This document shows positions 1 to 8,903 of a stretch of 40,911 nt of DNA, piece after piece. The notes beneath the pieces were generated by a model, which searched no databases, had not been told where the DNA came from, and saw only the letters and a list, made by a program, of their open reading frames with translations. A program made the position numbers and the translations under genes. This stretch comes from Paracoccaceae bacterium. GTDB taxonomy: Bacteria; Pseudomonadota; Alphaproteobacteria; Rhodobacterales; Rhodobacteraceae. The stretch's first letter is position 1. Each line of letters opens with the position of its first letter. Location: the NCBI GenBank assembly GCA_021648025.1, contig JAKITO010000030.1, positions 1 through 40,911 on the forward strand. The letters run 5' to 3'.

Positions 1-778
1 GGAAAGTGTTCAGCGACAGGATGTCACCGCGTTGCAACACCCGCCCGTTCACCGGATTATGCGCGCCGTCCGTGTTGATGCCCGACTGAAACCAGACCCA
101 GGTATCGCGGTATTCTGCCTCCGGGAACCGATTGGCAATCTCGGCCTCCATCGCGTCGCGCCCGGCCATGGCCACATCAATTTCCCGCACCCCCGGTTTG
201 ATCGCGTCACGGATGGCATAGCCACCCACGTCGGCCACGGCGGCACCCTGCCGGATCAGTGCGATTTCAGCCGGGGATTTGTGCATCCGTTGGCGCATGG
301 TGACCGGTGCCAGATCGACCACCTTGGCCGGGGCCAGAAATACCTCCAACTTATCGCGCTGCACCAGGGTCAGATGATCGCCCTCATAGCCGATCACCCC
401 GCCCGTGCCCGCCACCGATGCAATCACCCGCCAATAATTGTCGCGGGTCCAGTCGGTATAGGTGATATTGTCGCAAAAGCTCTGCCGCCAGGGCTGGCCT
501 GCGTCGATGCCCGCACTGACGGTCACACAGTCAGAGGCGGTCACCACCAATCCATAGGGACGCCCGAACGCGCAATACAAGAACCCCGAGTAATAGGCGA
601 TATTGTGCATCGAGGTGAAAACTGCGGCCTCAACCCCCAGCGTTATCATTTGCGCCCGCAATCCTGCGATGCGGGCCTCATATTCAGCCGCTTCAAACGC
701 CAGCCGGGCCTTTTGCCCATTGTGAAAGCGATAGGATTCAGGGCGTATTTCGGCCCGTGTTTGGGTATGTGTGGTCAT
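1..778 (-). CDS. Creatinase (creatine amidinohydrolase), 3' part cut by window edge
   Basis: Hydrolyses creatine to sarcosine and urea in the cytosol; member of the M24 'pita-bread' fold family. The reading frame has no stop before the left edge, so only the first 259 residues are visible of a family usually about 400 long. The N-terminal domain carries creatinase hallmarks such as FTSMHNIAYYSGF and GQPWR, and the end of the visible part reads WFQSGINTDGAHNP followed by RGDILSLN, close to the Pseudomonas creatinase sequence as I know it. The start at 778 is supported by a strong Shine-Dalgarno (AAGGAGGG, 784-795 region). It lies next to an amidase-like hydrolase and other nitrogen/carbon catabolic genes. 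An Xaa-Pro peptidase relative is the alternative, but the creatine-type signature makes creatinase likely. Confidence 0.85.
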   Translation of the reverse strand, partial: MTTHTQTRAEIRPESYRFHNGQKARLAFEAAEYEARIAGLRAQMITLGVEAAVFTSMHNIAYYSGFLYCAFGRPYGLVVTASDCVTVSAGIDAGQPWRQSFCDNITYTDWTRDNYWRVIASVAGTGGVIGYEGDHLTLVQRDKLEVFLAPAKVVDLAPVTMRQRMHKSPAEIALIRQGAAVADVGGYAIRDAIKPGVREIDVAMAGRDAMEAEIANRFPEAEYRDTWVWFQSGINTDGAHNPVNGRVLQRGDILSLNTF

Positions 779-913
779 GATTGACCCTCCTTCTCAGAAA
801 GGTCCCGGCGTTCAGGACAGCCTTGGGCGCATCAAATCCATGCGGCGACGCCATCGCCTGTGCCCTCCGGCAATTTGCGACGAAAGTGAACGTGCTGCAA
901 GCGTTTTCGCGGT

Positions 914-1717
914 CTATCCCGGGCCTTGCTGTGCTCCAGTCAGGCGATGCACCATGTCGCTTGTCGCGTCACCCAGCGCATCAACCACATCAAAATGGTG
1001 TTTGCCCGGATCAATGACGTGATCCACCCCCCAGCCGTCGGCCAGCCACCGCGCCTGATCCAGAAACGCCGGACGCTCATTGCCGCCAACCCATACGGTC
1101 ACCTTGGCCTTGTGACGGTCCGTCATTGCCGTTGGGCTTTCGGCCTGTGCCTCGGCGCGGTCCAGGCCAAAATCATCGTTCATCGAGGTTTGCAGCAACG
1201 GTTCCAGATCAGACAGTGGCGAAATCGGAATAACCGCATGAAACCGTGCGCCAACCGTGCCCGGGATCAGGGCACGGTCCAGCATCCGCGCCACAAGATG
1301 CCCGCCCGCCGAATGCCCAACCAGTGAAAGTGGCCCCCTTGTGCGCCGGGCAATCGCCTGCACCGCTGCTGCTAACTGGCGGCTGATTTCGTTGATCGAG
1401 ACATCCGGGCACAGATCATACGACGGCATCGCCACCGCCCAGCCATGCGTCAAAGGCCCCGCTGCCAGATGCGACCAACTGGTCCGGTCAAACGCCCGCC
1501 AATAACCACCATGCACAAAGATCACAGTTCCTTCCGGCGTGCTTTCAGGCAAGAACATATCGTACTTTTGCCGCTCTCCCGGCCCATAAGACTGACCTAG
1601 TTGCGCCCGTGCACCCAAAGCTGCGCGAAACTCTGCGGCCGCCGCCGCCCAGCGTGGCGGATAATCCGCGGCCCCGTCGATATAGACGCCGTTGGCATAT
1701 GCATCGTCCAGTTCCAT
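914..1717 (-). CDS. Alpha/beta hydrolase, arylformamidase (KynB-like)
   Basis: 267-residue alpha/beta hydrolase. The oxyanion motif HGGYW (His69 onward) and nucleophile elbow GHSAGGH (Ser136) are those of the kynurenine-formamidase branch, which hydrolyses N-formylkynurenine or similar N-formyl/ester substrates. A late His in GKHHFDVVD fits the third member of the triad. No signal peptide, so cytosolic. The start at 1717 follows AGGGGATTTAT. No other tryptophan-catabolism gene (kynA, kynU) is in the window, so the true substrate is uncertain; it could serve a different amide near the creatinase. It is divergent from the succinate-semialdehyde dehydrogenase gene across 83 bp that must hold both promoters. 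Confidence 0.75.
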   Translation of the reverse strand: MELDDAYANGVYIDGAADYPPRWAAAAAEFRAALGARAQLGQSYGPGERQKYDMFLPESTPEGTVIFVHGGYWRAFDRTSWSHLAAGPLTHGWAVAMPSYDLCPDVSINEISRQLAAAVQAIARRTRGPLSLVGHSAGGHLVARMLDRALIPGTVGARFHAVIPISPLSDLEPLLQTSMNDDFGLDRAEAQAESPTAMTDRHKAKVTVWVGGNERPAFLDQARWLADGWGVDHVIDPGKHHFDVVDALGDATSDMVHRLTGAQQGPG

Positions 1718-1800
1718 ATAAATCCCCTAAAACGTCATAGACAATTCATGCCTCACCTGATCATGCTACGCGAGTAAAATCTTACCCAAGGGGAAATCTG

Positions 1801-3276
1801 ATGCTGGACGCAACCACCGACCTTAAGTCATTGCTCAAGGACCCCAGCCTGCTGGCCACTCAGGCCTATATCGGCGGCAAATGGGTCGACGGCGATGGCG
1901 GCACCTTTGATGTCACCAACCCGGCGCGCGGCGATGTGATCGCGCAAGTGGCTGACCTTAGCCGCGCCCAGGTGGCCGGCGCGATTGACCAGGCAGTAGC
2001 GGCGCAAAAGGAATGGGCGTCATGGACCGGCAAGGAACGCGCGGCGATCATGCGCAAATGGTTCGACCTAATGGTCGAAAACGCCGATGATCTGGGCACC
2101 ATCCTGACGGCCGAACAGGGTAAACCACTGGCCGAAGCGCGCGGCGAGATCGTCTATGGCGCGTCGTTTGTCGAGTTCTTCGGCGAAGAAGCCAAACGGG
2201 TCTACGGCGAAGTCATTCCCGGCCACCAGCGTGACAAGCGCATCATGGTGCTGAAGCAGCCCATTGGCGTTGCCGCTTCGATCACCCCGTGGAACTTCCC
2301 CAATGCGATGATCACCCGCAAGGCGGCACCGGCATTGGCCGTGGGCTGTGCCTTTGTCGCGCGCCCGGCAAGAGAGACGCCATTATCGGCCTTGGTGCTG
2401 GGGGTTCTGGCCGAACGGGCCGGTATTCCGGCGGGGGTGTTCAATGTGGTGCCATCGTCGCGGTCGTCCGAGATTGGCAAGGAGTTTTGCGAAAATCCGG
2501 GGGTGCGCAAGCTGACTTTTACCGGCTCAACCGAAGTGGGGCGCATCCTGTTGAAACAGGCCGCCGACCAGGTGATGAAATGTTCGATGGAACTGGGCGG
2601 CAACGCGCCGTTCATCGTGTTTGACGACGCCGATCTGGATGCCGCCGTAGAAGGTGCCATGATGTGCAAGTTCCGCAACAACGGCCAGACCTGCGTCTGT
2701 GCCAACCGGATTTATGTCCAGGCCGGGGTTTATGACGCTTTTGCTGCCAAGTTGAAGGTGGCCGTAGAAGGGCTTAGCATCGGTGACGGGCTAAGCGAAG
2801 GCACCACCACCGGCCCGCTGATCAACGCCGATGCGGTTGACAAGATCGAGGAACATCTGGCCGACGTGGTGGCAGGCGGCGGCGCGGTTTTGACAGGTGG
2901 GAACCCACATGACCTGGGTGGCACGTTCTTTCAGCCGACCATCGTCACCGGCGTGACCCAATCCATGAAGGTTGCCCAGGAAGAAACCTTTGGCCCCCTT
3001 GCCCCCCTGTTCAAATTCGAGGACGAGGATGAGGTGATCGCCATGGCCAATGACACGATCTTTGGTCTTGCCTCGTATTTCTATGCCAGCGATCTGAGCC
3101 GCGTCTATAAAGTGGCCGAGGCGTTGGAATACGGCATCGTCGGGGTCAATACCGGCATCATCTCGACCGAGCTTGGTCCGTTTGGAGGGGTCAAACAGTC
3201 GGGGCTTGGCCGCGAAGGCAGTCATCACGGGATCGACGATTATCTGGAGATGAAGTATATCTGCATGTCGGTCTGA
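1801..3276 (+). CDS. gabD: NAD(P)-dependent succinate-semialdehyde dehydrogenase
   Basis: 491 residues, full length for GabD. It oxidises succinic semialdehyde to succinate, the last step of GABA degradation. Catalytic Glu264 lies in MELGGNAP and catalytic Cys298 in NNGQTCVCANR; Asn165 is in PWNFP. The C-terminal GIISTELGPFGGVKQSG block is typical of GabD rather than other aldehyde dehydrogenases. The start at 1801 is preceded by AAGGGGAAATCTG. Odd point: the usual cofactor-binding KPA is ARPA here (Arg188 where Lys is normal). I believe relatives in this clade share it, but that is from memory. A weak hairpin terminator follows at 3298. Confidence 0.92.
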   Translation: MLDATTDLKSLLKDPSLLATQAYIGGKWVDGDGGTFDVTNPARGDVIAQVADLSRAQVAGAIDQAVAAQKEWASWTGKERAAIMRKWFDLMVENADDLGTILTAEQGKPLAEARGEIVYGASFVEFFGEEAKRVYGEVIPGHQRDKRIMVLKQPIGVAASITPWNFPNAMITRKAAPALAVGCAFVARPARETPLSALVLGVLAERAGIPAGVFNVVPSSRSSEIGKEFCENPGVRKLTFTGSTEVGRILLKQAADQVMKCSMELGGNAPFIVFDDADLDAAVEGAMMCKFRNNGQTCVCANRIYVQAGVYDAFAAKLKVAVEGLSIGDGLSEGTTTGPLINADAVDKIEEHLADVVAGGGAVLTGGNPHDLGGTFFQPTIVTGVTQSMKVAQEETFGPLAPLFKFEDEDEVIAMANDTIFGLASYFYASDLSRVYKVAEALEYGIVGVNTGIISTELGPFGGVKQSGLGREGSHHGIDDYLEMKYICMSV

Positions 3277-3297
3277 GGTGCCGGAGGGCTGCTCTTC

Positions 3298-3317
3298 AAG
3301 CCCTGAAGTAGGGCTTT
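3298..3317 (+). terminator. Weak hairpin terminator after gabD
   Basis: AAGCCCT (3298-3304) and AGGGCTT (3310-3316) form a 7-bp stem with a 5-nt loop just after the gabD stop, followed by a short T-rich stretch (TTTCCTCGCTGTTTCT). The aminotransferase converges from the other side and ends at 3331, so the hairpin could serve both genes. Confidence 0.45.
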
Positions 3318-3330
3318 CCTCGCTGTTTCT

Positions 3331-4548
3331 TTAGCCGCACAGGCTGTTGTCAATCACTTTGCCCAGCCGCCCGATGCCGATGTCGATGGCCTCGGGTTTA
3401 GAGTTTGAAAAGCTTAAGCGAAGCGTATTGGCCCCCGATCCATCGGCGAAAAAGGCATGGCCGGGAACAAAGGCCACCCGCTCAGACGCAATCGCCTGCT
3501 GCAAAAGGTCGGCACCGTTCAAGTGGCGCGGCAACGTCACCCAAATGAACATCCCCCCTTCGGGGCGGGTCCAGCTGACCCCGTCGGGCATATGGCGCGC
3601 CAGGGCTGCAAGCATGTGGTCGCGTCGGGTTTTATAGGCTTCCCGGACATGGGAAAGATGCGCGTCGAACCCGGCCTTGGCCACGTCAGCCACGGCCATT
3701 TGGTTCAATGTAGGCGTATGCAGGTCGCCCGCCTGTTTCATCAACACCAGTTGGGAAACCACCGTTTGCGCCGCACAGACCCAGCCAACCCGCAATCCCG
3801 GCGACAGGGTTTTTGAGAAACTGCCGCAATAGATCGTGCGACAGGCGTCGATATTGCCCTTGCGTTGCAATTCCAATGCCAGCATCGGCGGGATCGGCGC
3901 ACCGTCATACCGCAACGCCTGATAGGCCGCGTCCTCAATCACGGCGCAATCCATGTCTTCGGCAAGGGCCAGCAGGTTTTCACGTTCCACAAGGGTCAGG
4001 GTTTGACCGGTCGGGTTGGCAAAATCGACCGAGAGGTAGGCGATTTTGACCTTTCCACCCCGTTGCCGGGCGGTTTCGATATAATCAGAGGCAGGGCGGT
4101 TAGTCGCAGGATCAAGCCGATCAAAATACGGCTCGTAAGCGTTGAAAGCCCCCAATGCGCCAAGATAGGTGGGCCAGCCGACCAAGGCCGTATCCTCCGG
4201 CGACAGGAACAGTTTGCCAAGATAATCAAGCGCTTGCTGAGAGCCAGAGGTGATCAGGATGTTGTCGGGCGTGCAGGGGATGCCAAGGTCTGCCATCTGC
4301 CCGGTGATCCATTTTCGTAAGGGCAAATAGCCTTCGCTGGTTGAGTATTGCAATGATTGCGCGTGCGCGCCGTTGCCTAACGCGCGGCCCATCGCCTCTT
4401 TGAAAGGCGTCGCCGGGAACAGGTCCGGGTCCGGGATGCCACCGGCAAACGAGACGATGTCAGGCTGATCCAGCAGCTTCAGCAACTCGCGAATCTCGGA
4501 GGCTTTCATGCGCTGGGCGCGGGTGGCAAATGTGTGGGTCAGGGTCAT
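3331..4548 (-). CDS. PLP-dependent aminotransferase, class I/II (2-aminoadipate transaminase-like)
   Basis: 405-residue fold-type I aminotransferase. The PLP lysine is Lys246 in GSFSKTLSPGLRVGW; Asn178 in FANPTG and Asp206 in VIEDAAY match other cofactor contacts. The N-terminal stretch with SFAGGIPDPDLFP is characteristic of the LysN/AruH-type family that uses 2-aminoadipate, aromatic or branched amino acids; it has no MocR-type DNA-binding domain. The start at 4548 is supported by GGAGG four bases upstream. Its neighbour gabD suggests a role in amino-acid or amine breakdown, but the amino donor cannot be read from sequence. Confidence 0.85.
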   Translation of the reverse strand: MTLTHTFATRAQRMKASEIRELLKLLDQPDIVSFAGGIPDPDLFPATPFKEAMGRALGNGAHAQSLQYSTSEGYLPLRKWITGQMADLGIPCTPDNILITSGSQQALDYLGKLFLSPEDTALVGWPTYLGALGAFNAYEPYFDRLDPATNRPASDYIETARQRGGKVKIAYLSVDFANPTGQTLTLVERENLLALAEDMDCAVIEDAAYQALRYDGAPIPPMLALELQRKGNIDACRTIYCGSFSKTLSPGLRVGWVCAAQTVVSQLVLMKQAGDLHTPTLNQMAVADVAKAGFDAHLSHVREAYKTRRDHMLAALARHMPDGVSWTRPEGGMFIWVTLPRHLNGADLLQQAIASERVAFVPGHAFFADGSGANTLRLSFSNSKPEAIDIGIGRLGKVIDNSLCG

Positions 4549-4684
4549 GTGGCCTCCGAAAGGTTAAGGTGTCAGGGTTGGGTAATTGGCAAAATAAGTC
4601 AATATAGCTGACATAAATCGTGATCCAGACGTCAGAGAGTTTTTTGTATGTGACCGCCAAGGATTGACCATTGGCGCGCGTCCT

Positions 4685-5236
4685 ATGATCGTGATGCGCA
4701 TGAAAGTAAGCGACGAGGAATTGGCCCGCGCGGCGGCGGATGGCGATGGCGAAGCCTTTGCCAGCCTGTTGGCGCGCCACTATGACGGGTTGTTCCGGCT
4801 GGTGTTCCGGCTGACCGGCGCGCGCGATCAGGCCGAGGATCTGACCCAGGACATTTGCGCCGCTTTGCCTGCCAAATTGGCAGGCTTTCGGGGCGAGGCG
4901 CGTTTTACCACCTGGCTTTGGCGGGTGGCGGTGAACGCCGCCCATGACCGGCGCAGAAAAGCGGCGACAAGGGCGCGCCATGCGGATGGCTGGGGCGATT
5001 GGGAAGTGAACCGGCGCGCGGTCGCGCAAGAGGCGACCGAGGCGGTGGATTGGCTGACCCAGGCCATGAGCGCGCTGAATGATGAGTTGCGCGATACCCT
5101 GGCACTGGTGCTGGACGGGATGACGCACGCCCGGGCGGGCGAGGTGCTGGATGTGTCCGAAGGCACGATCAGCTGGCGCATCTCAGAGGCAAAGAAACGA
5201 CTGCGCGATATGCGCGAATTGGAGGATCAGACATGA
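4685..5236 (+). CDS. ECF-type RNA polymerase sigma factor
   Basis: About 183 residues. Region sigma-2 runs from LLARHYDGLFRLVFRL through QAEDLTQDI to FTTWLWRVAVNAAHDRRRK; region sigma-4 is ELRDTLALVLDGMTHARAGE with the helix-turn-helix DVSEGTISWRISEAKKRL near the C-terminus. The start is uncertain: a TTG at 4664 and ATGs at 4685, 4694 and 4700 are in frame and none has a well-spaced ribosome site. It overlaps the next gene by ATGA at 5233-5236, which couples their translation. No separate anti-sigma gene is adjacent; the overlapping membrane protein is the obvious candidate partner. Confidence 0.85.
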   Translation: MIVMRMKVSDEELARAAADGDGEAFASLLARHYDGLFRLVFRLTGARDQAEDLTQDICAALPAKLAGFRGEARFTTWLWRVAVNAAHDRRRKAATRARHADGWGDWEVNRRAVAQEATEAVDWLTQAMSALNDELRDTLALVLDGMTHARAGEVLDVSEGTISWRISEAKKRLRDMRELEDQT

Positions 5237-7281
5237 GCGATGATCTGGACGATCTGAAGGCGGCAATGGATGCGGCCACCCCTGCGCCTGATCCGGCGCA
5301 AAAGGTGGCGCATTTGGCGTTGGCGCAGAAAAATTTCGAACACCTCCAAGGATCGAAGGATGACAAGCGTCTTACTTCTGTAGCCCCCAGATGGGGCGCG
5401 TTCACAGGAGTAGCAAAGATGTTCAGTAATTTTTCCGTTTTTTCCACCAAAGGCGCGCTGAGCGCCACCACCGCATTGGCCGCTGTTGGCCTGTTTGTGT
5501 TTGTGCCGCAATGGGGGCAGTCGCCGGAGGTTGACCCCAGTGTCCGCCCCAGTGTCCGCCCGAGTGTCAGCCCGAGTGCTGGCCCGAGTGTTGGCCTGCC
5601 GCAAGCGCAGGTGCCGGGGTTGAAAGAAGCGCCTGCAGTGGCACCCAAATTAGGCAGTGAGATGGCCGAGACGGAGTCCGACAACGCATCGCCAGCGGCC
5701 GAAAGTTTGGCGCAATCGGGTCTTGGGTTTGCGGATGCGGACACAGGTGCCCTTGTCGGACGCGTGCAGCCTGGGGCATCTCTACCGGCTCAGGCCCCGG
5801 CTCCGGAGGTTCGCATCCAGTCCAGCGAAGCACCGCGCACACGTCTTGCCCAGCCGGTCAATGACTGGGTGCAGCCGACTGAGGCTGCTGATACCGAGGC
5901 CTATCCCGAGTCCGAGCCAAACCCGTTGAAGATCACCACTGAAACCCCGGTTTCGACCTTTTCGATTGATGTGGATACCGCGGCTTATGCGATTATCCGG
6001 TCGTCTTTGATGGGCGGGTATTTGCCACCTGAAGGTGCCGTGCGGATTGAGGAAATGATCAATTATTTCCCTTACGACTACACCGCCCCGAACGCAGACG
6101 GCCATCCGTTCCGCCCAACGGTAAACGTGATCGCAACACCGTGGAACCCGAATACGCAACTGGTGCATATCGCCATTCAGGGCCGCAATCCGGTGATTGA
6201 AAACCGCCCGCCTCTGAACCTTGTGTTCCTGATTGACACCTCGGGGTCGATGCAATCCGCGAATAAGCTGGAGTTGTTAAAGCAAAGCCTGGCCTTGATG
6301 CTGCCCAAGCTGAATGACCAGGATCAGGTGGCGATTGTCGCCTATGCCGGTAGTGCCGGGCAGGTGCTGGCCCCAACCAAGGCCACCGACCGCACGGCCA
6401 TTCTGGGGGCGCTGAACAACCTTTCGGCGGGCGGGTCCACGGCGGGGAAACAGGGGCTGCAACAGGCCTATTCGGTGGCAGAATCCATGAACGAAGAGGG
6501 TGAGGTGACGCGGGTCATTCTGGCCACGGACGGGGATTTCAATGTTGGGCTTTCCGACCCTGAGGCATTGAAAAAGTACATCGCCAACAAGCGCGACAGT
6601 GGCACCTATCTGTCGGTCATGGGCTTTGGCCGCGGCAATCTGGACGATGCGACAATGCAGGCCCTGGCCCAGAACGGCAACGGGCAGGCGGCCTATATCG
6701 ACACCCTTTCAGAGGCGCAGAAAGTGTTGGTGGATCAGTTCACCGGCGCCCTGTTTCCGATTGCCAACGACGTCAAGATACAGGTTGAATTCAACCCGGC
6801 CACCATCGCCGAATACCGGCTGATCGGCTATGAAACCCGTATCCTGCGGCGTGAGGATTTCAACAACGACAAGGTGGATGCCGGTGACATCGGTGCCGGC
6901 CATTCGGTGACGGCCCTTTACGAGGTGACGCCGGTTGGCTCGCCTGCGCAGCTTAGCGATCCGTTGCGCTATCAGCCTGCCGAAGTGGCGGCTGAGAGTG
7001 ACGAGCTTGGGTTCCTTAAACTGCGCTATAAGCAGCCCGGTGCGGCGGAAAGTCAGTTGATCGAACTGCCCATTCGCGCGCAGGGTGAGGCCTCGGCTGA
7101 TATGCGGTTTTCTGTGGCGATTGCCGGGTTTGGGCAATTGCTGCTGGACAGTCCGTATCTTGGGGATTGGGGTTACGATCAGGCGATCACACTGGCCAAC
7201 GCGGCCAAAGGCGACGATGCGTTTGGCTATCGTGCTGAAGCGGTTCGGTTGATGCGGTTGGCGCAAAGCCTTTCTCAATAG
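5233..7281 (+). CDS. Membrane-anchored VWA / YfbK-domain protein, possible sigma-factor partner
   Basis: 682 residues. A charged, helical, presumably cytoplasmic segment of ~70 residues is followed by one membrane helix (~75-93). A low-complexity Pro/Ser/Ala linker (~100-230) includes five PSVx repeats. Then come a VWA-associated N-terminal domain (~235-320), a VWA domain with the metal-site motif DTSGSM (Asp335, Ser337, Ser339), and a YfbK-type C-terminal domain to ~680. The bulk would be periplasmic. Topology plus the 4-bp overlap with the ECF sigma gene resembles an anti-sigma factor with a sensory exported domain, but the short N-terminus lacks a zinc-binding HxxxCxxC motif, so that role is inference. 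VWA domains bind protein ligands through a metal ion. Confidence 0.85.
   Translation: MSDDLDDLKAAMDAATPAPDPAQKVAHLALAQKNFEHLQGSKDDKRLTSVAPRWGAFTGVAKMFSNFSVFSTKGALSATTALAAVGLFVFVPQWGQSPEVDPSVRPSVRPSVSPSAGPSVGLPQAQVPGLKEAPAVAPKLGSEMAETESDNASPAAESLAQSGLGFADADTGALVGRVQPGASLPAQAPAPEVRIQSSEAPRTRLAQPVNDWVQPTEAADTEAYPESEPNPLKITTETPVSTFSIDVDTAAYAIIRSSLMGGYLPPEGAVRIEEMINYFPYDYTAPNADGHPFRPTVNVIATPWNPNTQLVHIAIQGRNPVIENRPPLNLVFLIDTSGSMQSANKLELLKQSLALMLPKLNDQDQVAIVAYAGSAGQVLAPTKATDRTAILGALNNLSAGGSTAGKQGLQQAYSVAESMNEEGEVTRVILATDGDFNVGLSDPEALKKYIANKRDSGTYLSVMGFGRGNLDDATMQALAQNGNGQAAYIDTLSEAQKVLVDQFTGALFPIANDVKIQVEFNPATIAEYRLIGYETRILRREDFNNDKVDAGDIGAGHSVTALYEVTPVGSPAQLSDPLRYQPAEVAAESDELGFLKLRYKQPGAAESQLIELPIRAQGEASADMRFSVAIAGFGQLLLDSPYLGDWGYDQAITLANAAKGDDAFGYRAEAVRLMRLAQSLSQ
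5536..5595 (+). repeat. Five tandem 12-bp repeats in the VWA protein linker
   Basis: Five consecutive 12-bp units, such as CCCAGTGTCCGC, code for PSVR-PSVR-PSVS-PSAG-PSVG. The first two are nearly identical and later units drift. They lie just after the membrane helix and lengthen the flexible periplasmic linker without breaking frame. Confidence 0.9.
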
Positions 7282-7315
7282 GTAAGGTGGGGAAAATGCG
7301 CACCCTGCAAATCGC

Positions 7316-8689
7316 TTATTGCCCGGCTGCCAGCCGGGCAATGGCACCCCAATGCAGCCAGATCGCCGAGGCGGCCAAAGCAGCACCCATCACCCCAAAG
7401 CCAAGGTCATGCAATGGGTCCCAGACCCCGTGACGAAGTGCCAACCAGATCCGGGCCGGATGTACCAAAAACCCGGCCAGGCCCATGGCGGCAATGACGC
7501 CGATCAGGCCGAAGGCGTTTACCCCCACTAGCAGCAAAGTCACCTGAACCACGGCGCGGATGGCCGAGAAGACAAATAGCGACCGGCTGTCGCCTGCTGC
7601 CAATGCCGCCTGATCATAGGTCATGCCGATGACTGCGGGGATCAGGGAACAGGCGATCAGCGTCACCATGGGGCCAGAGGACAGGTAGCGGTCATCATAT
7701 AGGAATGCGGCCAGCCACGGCCCCGAAAAGGCCATGATCAGCAATAGCCCAAGGGCGCCGCTGGTCAGAGCAAACCGCAGTTTGCGTTGTTGCGCGCGGT
7801 TCTCTGCCGAGGCCCTGACGGGCCGGTCACGGTAAACCGGGATCAGCACCCGCTGGGACACCGTGTGCCCCAGCATCACCGGGAAACTGCCAAGGAAGAA
7901 ACCGATGTTATAAATACCCAAGGCCTCAAGAGACAGAAATTTACCCAGGATTGCCCGGTCGCCCTGACTGGTGACAAACCAGAAAGCGGTGCTGAGAAAG
8001 ATCCATTTACCAAAGCGGATCAGTTCCTTTGCCGCTTGTTTCTCCCAGCGGAAATGGTTGATGTGGCCAGGCAAGAAAACATGCGTCAGAATAAGTTTGG
8101 CCAGCGCCTGAATCACCCCGCCCACCACCAATGCCAGAACCGAGCCAGTGGCCAGGGCCAGACCCACCATACTGACTACACCAATCACCTGGCTGGTCAT
8201 GTCCAGAACCGTCAGTCGGCCCACCAGCAAATGGCGGTTTGCGGTCTCGATCCTGGTCGGATTGAACCCGGCCACCACCAATGAAATCCCGGCGATCGGC
8301 AGGAACAATGCCAAATCTGCCTCGCCGTAAAACTGTGCCACCGGCCAGGCCAACAAGCAGGCACACAGCCACAAGCCAAAGCCGCGGATCACCTGAATGG
8401 TCCAGGCGGTATCAAGGAAATCCGGGTCATCGCCGCGCGCATTCTGGGCAATTGACGGGCCAATGCCCACGTCCGAGAACAGTTCCAGTCCAATGGTTAC
8501 CACGCTGACCAAAGCCATAAGCCCAAATGCCTCGGGAAACAGCAGCCGTGTCAGGATCAGGTTCGCCGCCAACCGTACGACCTGAGAGCCGCCATAGCCG
8601 ATCAGCACCCACGACGCACTGCGCAGAACGCGCGCCATCAGGCCGCTACCGCGGAACTTTCGGGTGAATGCTGAGGTCATATCGTTCAT
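7316..8689 (-). CDS. Wzx-like polysaccharide flippase / oligosaccharide exporter
   Basis: About 457 residues, nearly all hydrophobic, with 12 or more predicted membrane helices. The N-terminal block SWVLIGYGGSQVVRLAANL with LTRLLFPEAFGLMALV is typical of the MOP-superfamily polysaccharide-biosynthesis flippases that move undecaprenyl-linked repeat units across the inner membrane. Another conserved stretch is GDRAILGKFLSLEALGIYNIG. I chose ATG 8689 (MNDMTSAF); ATG 8680 and a TTG at 8716 are also in frame and none has a clear ribosome site. It is divergent from a GT4 gene and fits the adjoining glycan locus. Confidence 0.85.
   Translation of the reverse strand: MNDMTSAFTRKFRGSGLMARVLRSASWVLIGYGGSQVVRLAANLILTRLLFPEAFGLMALVSVVTIGLELFSDVGIGPSIAQNARGDDPDFLDTAWTIQVIRGFGLWLCACLLAWPVAQFYGEADLALFLPIAGISLVVAGFNPTRIETANRHLLVGRLTVLDMTSQVIGVVSMVGLALATGSVLALVVGGVIQALAKLILTHVFLPGHINHFRWEKQAAKELIRFGKWIFLSTAFWFVTSQGDRAILGKFLSLEALGIYNIGFFLGSFPVMLGHTVSQRVLIPVYRDRPVRASAENRAQQRKLRFALTSGALGLLLIMAFSGPWLAAFLYDDRYLSSGPMVTLIACSLIPAVIGMTYDQAALAAGDSRSLFVFSAIRAVVQVTLLLVGVNAFGLIGVIAAMGLAGFLVHPARIWLALRHGVWDPLHDLGFGVMGAALAASAIWLHWGAIARLAAGQ
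7319..7341. other. Perfect hairpin at the convergent end of VWA and flippase genes
   Basis: TTGCCCGGCTG (7319-7329) and CAGCCGGGCAA (7331-7341) are perfect 11-bp arms around one base. It encodes the last residues of the flippase and lies 38 bp past the VWA stop. No T-tract follows on either strand, so it may stop or stabilise transcripts without being a classical terminator. Confidence 0.5.
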
Positions 8690-8710
8690 ATTAGGTGGCC
8701 GTCTGATTGG

Positions 8711-8722
8711 AATCAATTGATT
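8711..8722. promoter_or_regulatory. 12-bp palindrome in divergent flippase/GT4 promoter region
   Basis: AATCAATTGATT is a perfect 12-bp palindrome in the ~214-bp gap between the flippase start (8689) and the likely GT4 start (8904). Its placement suggests an operator, but no second copy is seen nearby and short AT-rich palindromes arise by chance. Confidence 0.25.
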
Positions 8723-8903
8723 TGCCAGGGTAAGAATATCCGGAATGTCGGCAGGATGCGCCCCGCCGATCGGTCAACAACCGGCACAATTCCATTCAAT
8801 TTTGAAACAATTCTCTGACTTGCGTGGGATTACCCCTTTGTTTGCCAGCCTTGCTTTTAATGCGGTGGTTCTGCGGCTAGGGTCAGTCATCCTTGATCAA
8901 CCG

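Noticed and set aside
7319..7341. Rho-independent terminator at the perfect hairpin
   Set aside because: No T-tract on either strand, so listed only as a hairpin.
8745..8903. N-terminal extension of the GT4 protein
   Set aside because: Family proteins start at KIAYILNTYP; the extra 53 codons lack a ribosome site and resemble intergenic DNA.
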